Assembly: GCA_012719555.1 (NCBI GenBank) | Contig: JAAYAE010000225.1 | Span: forward strand, 1 to 5,790 | DNA length: 5,790 nt | Direction: 5' to 3' | From: Acholeplasmataceae bacterium | GTDB lineage: Bacteria; Bacillota; Negativicutes; Acidaminococcales; Acidaminococcaceae | Shown here: in pieces, positions 1 to 5,790 of the stretch | Layout: every line of letters begins with the position of its first letter | Numbering within the stretch: the stretch's first letter is position 1 | The notes under the pieces: generated by a model | Seen by the model: only the letters and a program-made list of their open reading frames with translations | Database searches by the model: none | Told to the model about the DNA's origin: nothing | Program-made: the position numbers and the translations under genes

Positions 1-100
1 CATCTGTACTGCTTAACATTTTTCTTAAATCAGAAATTTCTTGTCTTAGTTGTCCCATTTTACTACCTGCAACTTTACTGATAAAATCCTTTTCCGCCAT
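1..100 (-). CDS. 5' end of an unrecognised gene, cut by the left window edge
   Basis: An open frame starts at an ATG (100..98) and stays open to the window edge, giving 33 codons that begin MAEKDFISKVAGSKMG. Support for a real start is good: a purine-rich GGGGGAGGGTG lies just upstream, with its GGAGG core 8 nt before the ATG, and a sigma-A-type promoter lies about 40 bp further up. The visible peptide is hydrophilic, has no signal peptide or membrane segment, and its second half (GQLRQEISDLRKML) looks helical with possible coiled-coil character. I do not recognise the family, and 33 residues are too few to name it. It is codirectional with the atp operon but separated from it by a terminator and has its own promoter, so it is probably a separate transcription unit and need not be related to ATP synthesis. 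Confidence 0.7.
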   Translation of the reverse strand, partial: MAEKDFISKVAGSKMGQLRQEISDLRKMLSSTD

Positions 101-137
101 TTTTGCACCCTCCCCCAACAACAATTTTTCTAACTTA

Positions 138-166
138 ATTATAATAAATATAAAGACAAATAGCAA
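138..166 (-). promoter_or_regulatory. sigma-A-type promoter for the gene at the left edge
   Basis: On the minus strand there is a -35 box TTGCTA (166..161, 4 of 6 matches to TTGACA), a 17-bp AT-rich spacer and a perfect -10 box TATAAT (143..138). Transcription would begin near 131, leaving a leader of about 30 nt that contains the strong ribosome binding site of the partial gene. The element sits between the atp terminator and that gene, which is where an independent promoter is expected. No operator-like repeat is evident beside it. Confidence 0.75.
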
Positions 167-181
167 TCTCTTTGCATATGA

Positions 182-220
182 AATAAGAGCCTATCCACTC
201 AAAGCAGATAGGCTCTTATT
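182..220 (-). terminator. hairpin terminator of the atp operon
   Basis: A perfect 14-bp inverted repeat (182-195 with 207-220; arm AATAAGAGCCTATC) encloses an 11-nt loop and begins 3 nt after the atpC stop codon. In the minus-strand transcript the second arm ends in CUCUUAUU and runs into UCAUAU, a short and interrupted U-rich tail, so termination is likely but may be incomplete. The stem is flanked by A/T on both sides and could also work on the plus strand, but no plus-strand gene here would need it. Confidence 0.85.
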
Positions 221-223
221 ATT

Positions 224-646
224 TTAGCGACGAGCTTGAGCCCGTTCTACGGTTTTCAAGCGTGCTTTAGCGCAACGCAGTCTTTTAGCTGCTGCAACAA
301 TATCAGTAGTTGGTTCCAAATTAGCCAACTTTTTTTGCGCAGCTTCAACACGATGTTGATTTTTTTCCACATCAATATCGGCTGCATCTTCTGCATCAAC
401 ACTTAAAATAGTAACTTTATTATTACCAACTTCCATAAAGCCGCCTTCAACATAAACAAAGTGCAAAGCACCTGTTTCATCTTGGTATTTTAGCGGACCT
501 TCCGTTAGTGTGGCAATCAGCGGAGCATGGTTAGCCAATATACCGACGCCACCAATGACCGTTTCGGCCAAAACATAAGAAACATCCTGGCGCACCAACA
601 AAGATTTATCAGGAGTTATTACTTCCAATTGCATTAACTTTGCCAT
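224..646 (-). CDS. atpC: F1Fo ATP synthase epsilon subunit
   Basis: Epsilon is part of the central rotor stalk. It joins gamma to the c-ring and its C-terminal helices can inhibit ATP hydrolysis. The 140-residue product has the family layout: an N-terminal beta-sandwich (about residues 5-88) with the signature GILANHAPL (35-43), then a two-helix C-terminal domain (about 91-138) that ends in a basic stretch. Length is normal to slightly long (about 130-140 is usual). The ATG at 646 has GGAG 7 nt upstream; Met5 is an alternative start that resembles the usual MxLEV beginning. The gene starts 4 nt after the atpD stop codon and its SD overlaps the end of atpD, so translation is probably coupled. 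The motif reported to bind ATP in Bacillus-type epsilon, I(L)DxxRA, reads IDVEKN (91-96), so regulatory ATP binding may be weak or absent. Last gene of the operon. Confidence 0.95.
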   Translation of the reverse strand: MAKLMQLEVITPDKSLLVRQDVSYVLAETVIGGVGILANHAPLIATLTEGPLKYQDETGALHFVYVEGGFMEVGNNKVTILSVDAEDAADIDVEKNQHRVEAAQKKLANLEPTTDIVAAAKRLRCAKARLKTVERAQARR

Positions 647-650
647 GCAA

Positions 651-2078
<1,428 letters not shown>

Positions 2079-2083
2079 TTAAT

Positions 2084-2995
2084 TTACTGTAGAGCCTCAG
2101 CTCCACCCACTATTTCATTAATCTCATTTGTAATACCTGCCTGCCGTGCTTTATTGTAGGAAACTTCCAACTTATGTAATAAGTCATTGGCATTCTCAGT
2201 TGCAGAAGACATTGCTGTCATTCTTGCGCCCAATTCACTAGCAGCAGCTTGCATAATAGAATCATAGGTTAAAGTTCTCACATAATAAGGAACTAAGTAT
2301 TTCAAAGTTTCTTCAGCTTTTGGTTCAAAAATAACATCACTCGTATTATCATCACCATTAAGTTCTACTGTATCATCGGCATAGGTATTTACCTCTGGTT
2401 GAAATACAGGCGGCTTAACAGGAAGCAAACGCTTGGTAACCGGTGTGAAAGATAGCGCCGACTTAAATTGCGTATAAACAAGAAATACCTCGTCCACGGC
2501 CCCTGAAACAAAAAGCTCTTCAGCCACATGCGCAACTTCATCAGCATCATTATAGCTAGGTTTATCAGAAAATCCAAAGAATGACTGATAAATAGAAAAT
2601 CCTCTGCGTCTAAAAAAGTCTTTTGCTTTACGACCGACTGTAATCAAAATATAGCTATCTTTATCCATCAGCTCTACAACTGCATGTTTGAGCAAGTTAG
2701 CATTATATGCACCTGCCAGCCCCTTATCCGAGCTGACGATTATATACGCAACCTTTTTTACCGGCCTTTCACTTAAAAGGGGATGCTCATCCATATTAAG
2801 TTTATCCATCATTTTTTTGTCACTAACAGCGGTCATCAAAAGTTCTTTGATTTTACCGGCAAAAGGACGGCTAGAAGCGGCTTTTTCCTGCGCACGGCGT
2901 AACCTAGCAGCTGCAACCATTTTCATAGCTTTTGTTATTTGCTGGATATTCTTAACACTTTTTATATGCCTGTGTATCTCGCGTGGAGTTGCCAT
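2084..2995 (-). CDS. atpG: F1Fo ATP synthase gamma subunit
   Basis: Gamma is the rotating central shaft inside the alpha3beta3 hexamer and links c-ring rotation to catalysis in beta. The 303-residue product opens MATPREIHRHIKSVKNIQQ and continues with the conserved ITKAMKMVAAARLRRAQ helix. A Rossmann-like middle domain carries SSDKGLAGAYNANL (88-101). The C-terminal helix carries the signature SELGARMTAMSSATENAND (253-271), which packs against the N-terminal helix to form the shaft. It is slightly longer than the usual 285-290 residues; the extra length seems to lie in an acidic surface loop near 200-220 (DD, NGDDN). The ATG at 2995 is chosen over the TTG at 2998 because AAGGAG lies 6 nt before the ATG. 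It starts 6 nt after the stop of the fusion gene, with its SD overlapping that stop, so translational coupling is likely. Confidence 0.96.
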   Translation of the reverse strand: MATPREIHRHIKSVKNIQQITKAMKMVAAARLRRAQEKAASSRPFAGKIKELLMTAVSDKKMMDKLNMDEHPLLSERPVKKVAYIIVSSDKGLAGAYNANLLKHAVVELMDKDSYILITVGRKAKDFFRRRGFSIYQSFFGFSDKPSYNDADEVAHVAEELFVSGAVDEVFLVYTQFKSALSFTPVTKRLLPVKPPVFQPEVNTYADDTVELNGDDNTSDVIFEPKAEETLKYLVPYYVRTLTYDSIMQAAASELGARMTAMSSATENANDLLHKLEVSYNKARQAGITNEINEIVGGAEALQ

Positions 2996-3001
2996 CAATC
3001 A

Positions 3002-4852
3002 TCACTCCTTTACGCTGGAGGTGGCAAAGGTTTCTTTGAAAGTTTTGATAGCTTTTGCCAAAGCAGCCTTAGTGTCATCCGTAATTTTCTTTTCAGTGCG
3101 GATTGAGTCACCAATTTCCGGAGCATTAGCAGCCATATAAGCCAAAAATTCCTTTTCAAATTTTGTAATATCTACAACTGGAATATCATCACAATAGCCA
3201 TTAGTAGCAGCAAAAAGAATCATAACCTGCTTTTCTACTGTAAGCGGTACATATTGACCTTGTTTTAAAACTTCAGTCATACGCGCACCACGATCTAGTT
3301 GTGCTTTTGTTGCTTTATCCAAGTCAGAACCAAATTGGGCAAAAGCTGCTAACTCACGGAACTGTGCTAAATCTAGGCGAAGGGTTCCGGCAACAGATTT
3401 CATTGCCTTGATTTGCGCCGCACCACCTACACGGGATACGGATAACCCGACATTAATAGCAGGGCGAATACCGGAATAGAACAATTCACTTTCCAGATAA
3501 ATCTGTCCGTCCGTAATAGAAATTACGTTAGTAGGAATGTAGCCCCCAACGTCTCCTGCAAGGGTTTCAATAATAGGCAAAGCAGTAATAGAACCACCGC
3601 CTGCTTCTTTATTACGTCTTGCCGCGCGTTCCAGCAATCTGGAATGTAAATAGAAAACATCACCGGGGTAAGCTTCGCGGCCTGGTGGACGACGAAGCAA
3701 AAGACTCATTGCACGGTAAGCTACAGCATGTTTAGACAAATCGTCATATATAACAAGTACATCTTTGTCTTGATCCATGAAGTATTCACCAATAGTAACG
3801 CCTGTATAGGGAGCCAAGTACTGCAAAGGAGCAGAGTCAGCTGCTGTTGCCGCTACAATAATAGTGTAATCTAAAGCACCATGTTTTTCTAAAATACGAG
3901 CAATACGGGCAACTGTAGAAGCTTTCTGTCCAATTGCTACATAAATACAAATAACGCCCAAACCTTTTTGGTTAATAATGGTATCAATACCTACAGCGGT
4001 TTTACCTGTACCACGGTCACCTATGATAAGTTCACGCTGTCCACGGCCAATTGGGACTAAGGCATCAATAGCCTTAATACCTGTCTGTAGAGGAACATCA
4101 ACCGGTTGGCGATCAGCAATACCGGGAGCCGCTGATTCAATGGAGCGAACCTCTTTAGTTACTATATCGCCTTTACCGTCAATTGCAATACCAAGGGCGC
4201 TGACAATACGGCCAAGCATAGCTTCACCAACCGGTACTTCCATAATGCGACCGGTACGACGAACTACGTCCCCTTGTTTAATTTTAGTTTCTCCGCCCAT
4301 TAGCACTATGCCAACTTCTTCAGGGCGCAGGTTTTGCACCATACCGGTTACACCGCCTGGTAACTCAACTAACTCGCCGGACATAGCACCGCGCATACCT
4401 GTTACAGTTGCAATGCCATCGCCGACTTTTTCAACAACGCCAACTTCCTCTAAATCAACATCTATTTTGTAATCCTTGACAGTTTTAGTTAGAGCTTCGG
4501 CAATACCGGCAGGTCTATCAAGGGATTCACCATCCATTTGCACCTTGCCCATTTGCGCGCCGACTTTTTCCAGTTGACGTTTAACGCTCGCATCAAATAC
4601 TTTGTCGCCTATTTTCACAATGATGCCGCCGATAATAGCGGGTTCGACATTTTGTCGGATACAAACATTGCGGCCAATCTTTCCGGATAGGATTACGGAA
4701 ACAGACTCATATTCAGATACAGTAAGCTCAGTAGCTGTTGTTACAAGCACGGGAATAACTTCTTCATCTTTGCAAAAAGCTAAATCCTTTGCTGCAAATT
4801 CAAAGGTTTCAATGCTTTGTTTAATTAAAGCAATATTCTCCTTGGTTTCCAT
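3002..4852 (-). CDS. atpA: delta(C-terminal domain)-alpha fusion subunit of F1Fo ATP synthase
   Basis: One 616-codon frame joins two subunits. Residues about 1-105 match the C-terminal half of delta (AtpH/OSCP): a short lead helix, a strand region [14 protein letters not shown] (31-44), then [22 protein letters not shown] (69-90; family pattern lIGGi.vrigd.v.DgSv) and a final helix [10 protein letters not shown]. The delta N-terminal six-helix domain is missing. From about 113 a complete alpha follows: N-terminal helix and beta-barrel (113-205), Walker A GDRGTGKT (278-285, Lys284), Walker B (DVLVIYDD, 364-371), the arginine finger Arg474 in [10 protein letters not shown], and the C-terminal helical domain. 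Alpha alone would be about 505-511 aa, the normal length. Alpha holds the non-catalytic nucleotide sites; delta-CTD normally binds the b dimer. The P-loop has Gly281 where most alphas have Gln. A TGA stop lies in frame 9 nt upstream of the ATG, so the frame cannot extend. A perfect GGAGGTGAT stands upstream, though 13 nt lie between GGAGG and the ATG. Confidence 0.95.
   Translation of the reverse strand: METKENIALIKQSIETFEFAAKDLAFCKDEEVIPVLVTTATELTVSEYESVSVILSGKIGRNVCIRQNVEPAIIGGIIVKIGDKVFDASVKRQLEKVGAQMGKVQMDGESLDRPAGIAEALTKTVKDYKIDVDLEEVGVVEKVGDGIATVTGMRGAMSGELVELPGGVTGMVQNLRPEEVGIVLMGGETKIKQGDVVRRTGRIMEVPVGEAMLGRIVSALGIAIDGKGDIVTKEVRSIESAAPGIADRQPVDVPLQTGIKAIDALVPIGRGQRELIIGDRGTGKTAVGIDTIINQKGLGVICIYVAIGQKASTVARIARILEKHGALDYTIIVAATAADSAPLQYLAPYTGVTIGEYFMDQDKDVLVIYDDLSKHAVAYRAMSLLLRRPPGREAYPGDVFYLHSRLLERAARRNKEAGGGSITALPIIETLAGDVGGYIPTNVISITDGQIYLESELFYSGIRPAINVGLSVSRVGGAAQIKAMKSVAGTLRLDLAQFRELAAFAQFGSDLDKATKAQLDRGARMTEVLKQGQYVPLTVEKQVMILFAATNGYCDDIPVVDITKFEKEFLAYMAANAPEIGDSIRTEKKITDDTKAALAKAIKTFKETFATSSVKE
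4535..4546 (-). promoter_or_regulatory. possible internal ribosome binding site and start for free alpha
   Basis: Within the fusion gene, AAGGTG (4546..4541) stands upstream of the in-frame ATG of codon 106 (4537..4535), with 5 nt between AGG and the ATG. Alignment by eye with ordinary alpha subunits, anchored on the [11 protein letters not shown] and [14 protein letters not shown] segments, puts a normal alpha start within about four residues of this Met. Initiation here would give a 511-residue alpha of standard length. It may be the retained start of a formerly separate atpA. The SD match is modest and could be chance coding sequence, so this is tentative. Confidence 0.35.
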
Positions 4853-4860
4853 ACTGTATC

Positions 4861-4870
4861 AATCACCTCC
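4861..4870 (-). promoter_or_regulatory. strong Shine-Dalgarno site of the delta-alpha fusion gene
   Basis: GGAGGTGATT (4870..4861) matches the complement of the 16S rRNA 3' end over about nine bases. The GGAGG core is 13 nt from the ATG at 4852, longer than the usual 5-9. Near the site, the GTG and TTG codons in the other frames lead to stops within about 15 codons, so the ATG remains the only sensible start. Confidence 0.8.
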
Positions 4871-4877
4871 GTATTCA

Positions 4878-4899
4878 CCCACAGCTTAATAACTATGGG
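4878..4899 (-). promoter_or_regulatory. small hairpin in the atpF to fusion-gene spacer
   Basis: The minus-strand RNA can form a 7-bp stem, CCCAUAG with CUGUGGG, around an 8-nt loop UUAUUAAG. One pair is G-U, which pairs only in the minus-strand RNA and not in a plus-strand RNA. No U-tract follows, so it is not a terminator. It ends 7 nt before the strong SD and lies in the 105-bp spacer (4853-4957) where the 5' part of atpH would be expected. It may affect translation or mRNA processing between atpF and the fusion gene; no role is shown. Confidence 0.4.
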
Positions 4900-4957
4900 A
4901 AAGTTCAAGTTTTGAAACTATTTTATTCTTTACTCCCATTTATTAATTATGCAAATA

Positions 4958-5443
4958 TTAGCGGTTCCCCAAAACTTTGTCTGTTGCTTCTGCAACCAAC
5001 TTTTGATCTTCAGCAGAGTTTAGCTTCTGATTCGCAACTTTACTAGCAATTTGCGTACTCAAAGCGATAACCTGAGTCCTAATATCCACTAAAGCTTGCT
5101 TCTTATCCTGCTCAATACGTTCTTTAGCGGTCGCCATCATAGCGTCTTTTTCTGCACGAGCTTGTTCCATGAACTCGTCATGCAAATTCTGCGCAACTTT
5201 GTTCGCTTTATCTACGATTTCAGTTGCTTCTTGACGAGCATTAGCCATCTGTTCGACATACTGTGCCTTTAAGGCTTCAGCATCAAGTCGGGTTTGCTCT
5301 GCAGAATCAAGGTCGTTAATTATGCGATTGCGACGATCATCCATAGCCTTTATTAAAGGCTTATATGCAAATTTCGCGAGTACCCACAAAAGAACAATAA
5401 AATTCAGGATTTGTGCAATAAGTGTTGCGTTTATGTCAGTCAT
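4958..5443 (-). CDS. atpF: F1Fo ATP synthase b subunit
   Basis: Subunit b is the peripheral stator stalk: a dimer anchored in the membrane that reaches up to delta and alpha and stops the alpha3beta3 head from turning. The 161-residue product has normal length, one N-terminal membrane helix (about residues 8-27, LIAQILNFIVLLWVLAKFAY), the family KPLIKAMDDRRNRI hinge (28-41), and then a long charged, Ala/Glu/Lys-rich right-handed coiled coil to the C-terminus. The last 20 or so residues are the part expected to meet the delta C-terminal domain, here supplied by the fusion protein. There is no fused delta domain on b, unlike the b-delta fusion of mycobacteria. The ATG at 5443 has GAGTG 6 nt and AAGGA 12 nt upstream. 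It starts 45 nt after atpE and is followed by an unusual 105-bp spacer. Confidence 0.95.
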   Translation of the reverse strand: MTDINATLIAQILNFIVLLWVLAKFAYKPLIKAMDDRRNRIINDLDSAEQTRLDAEALKAQYVEQMANARQEATEIVDKANKVAQNLHDEFMEQARAEKDAMMATAKERIEQDKKQALVDIRTQVIALSTQIASKVANQKLNSAEDQKLVAEATDKVLGNR

Positions 5444-5488
5444 TTATAGCACTCTTCCTTTCTCTCTCATCTTCTAGACACTCAGAAA

Positions 5489-5743
5489 TTATTTCACAAA
5501 AGGATTAGCGAACACTAGTACGATAGCGATAACTGCGGCAATAATAGGAATAGACTCAACCAAGCCGATAGCGATAAGCATGTTAACCTGGTAGTTACCT
5601 GCTTGTTCAGGTTGACGAGCCATACAATCCAAAGCTTTGGTAGCAACAGCAGAGTCTCCATTAGTAGCACCACGAACAGCTCCTACACAAATTATGGCGG
5701 CTGAGATTACAGAAACAGAAACAATAATAGCATTTTCAGTCAT
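5489..5743 (-). CDS. atpE: F1Fo ATP synthase c subunit (rotor ring proteolipid)
   Basis: Subunit c forms the membrane ring whose rotation is driven by H+ or Na+. The 84-residue product is two membrane helices (about 5-37 and 52-80) joined by the conserved polar loop ARQPE (42-46), and ends in the typical FANPF. The ion-binding carboxylate is Glu63 in GLVESIPII, followed by Ser64. An ungapped comparison from memory with the Na+-binding c subunit of Ilyobacter tartaricus puts Asp30 at the position of Gln32, Leu61 at Val63, Glu63 at Glu65 and Ser64 at Ser66. Ser64 and the polar residue in helix 1 hint at a Na+-type or two-carboxylate site, but the coupling ion cannot be decided. Helix 1 is odd: the usual GxGxGxG face reads VRGATNG (23-29), with Arg24 and Asn28 inside it. 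The ATG at 5743 has AAAGGA 11 nt upstream. Only 47 bp of upstream DNA are visible, with no clear promoter; atpB is expected next. Confidence 0.95.
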   Translation of the reverse strand: MTENAIIVSVSVISAAIICVGAVRGATNGDSAVATKALDCMARQPEQAGNYQVNMLIAIGLVESIPIIAAVIAIVLVFANPFVK

Positions 5744-5790
5744 TTTAAATTACATCCTTTCGATTTTAAAAATTGTTTTTTTGATTTTCA

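Noticed and set aside
2996..2998. TTG as the start of atpG, one codon before the ATG
   Set aside because: AAGGAG is 6 nt from the ATG at 2995 but only 3 nt from the TTG, and the family begins MA near this position.
2688..3140. A 150-codon plus-strand open frame with hydrophobic stretches across the atpG start
   Set aside because: Antisense to two conserved genes and their SD region; the hydrophobic stretches arise from reversed charged codons.
3978..4472. A 164-codon plus-strand open frame inside the fusion gene, rich in Pro, Ser and Thr
   Set aside because: Antisense shadow of conserved alpha sequence; the low-complexity composition mirrors the alpha codons and no family is recognisable.
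4535..4556. Frameshift or lost stop codon as an assembly error at the delta-alpha junction
   Set aside because: The frame is continuous through both conserved domains and no indel is needed to explain it. It cannot be fully excluded without reads.
5744..5790. Promoter or the end of atpB upstream of atpE
   Set aside because: The 47 bp are AT-rich with no convincing -35/-10 pair. A TGA at the very edge (5790..5788) could be a stop codon of atpB but cannot be assigned without the preceding sequence.

Overview
The window carries most of an F-type (F1Fo) ATP synthase operon on the minus strand, read from the right edge to the left: atpE (c), atpF (b), a delta-alpha fusion in the place of atpH and atpA, atpG (gamma), atpD (beta) and atpC (epsilon). 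A terminator follows atpC, and then comes a promoter and the first 33 codons of an unrelated gene that runs off the left edge. The usual first gene, atpB (subunit a), would lie beyond the right edge.

The DNA is moderately AT-rich, and Shine-Dalgarno sites are strong and Bacillota-like (GGAGGTGAT, GGGAGG, AAGGAG). A TATAAT promoter and a hairpin terminator fit the same picture. The proteins look like those of an anaerobic low-GC Bacillota, perhaps Negativicutes such as the Acidaminococcaceae. That placement is an impression from sequence style, not the result of a search.

The main surprise is the third gene (3002-4852). Its first ~105 residues are the C-terminal domain of the delta subunit (the half that binds subunit b). 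They run in frame into a complete alpha subunit. The N-terminal helical domain of delta, which normally caps F1 by gripping the alpha N-termini, is not in the window: only 105 bp separate atpF from the fusion. A covalent link therefore seems to replace the delta-NTD/alpha contact. Because F1 has three alpha and normally one delta, the fusion raises a stoichiometry problem. An in-frame ATG (codon 106) with a well-spaced SD-like AAGGTG lies where a normal alpha would start, so the gene could make both the fusion and free alpha. This last point is a hypothesis.

Smaller oddities are: a c subunit whose first helix carries Arg24, Asn28 and Asp30 in place of the usual glycine-rich face; Gly instead of the usual Gln in the alpha P-loop; a likely TTG start for beta; an altered ATP-binding motif in epsilon; and a hairpin in the leader just before the SD of the fusion gene. 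All the other subunits look intact and probably functional.
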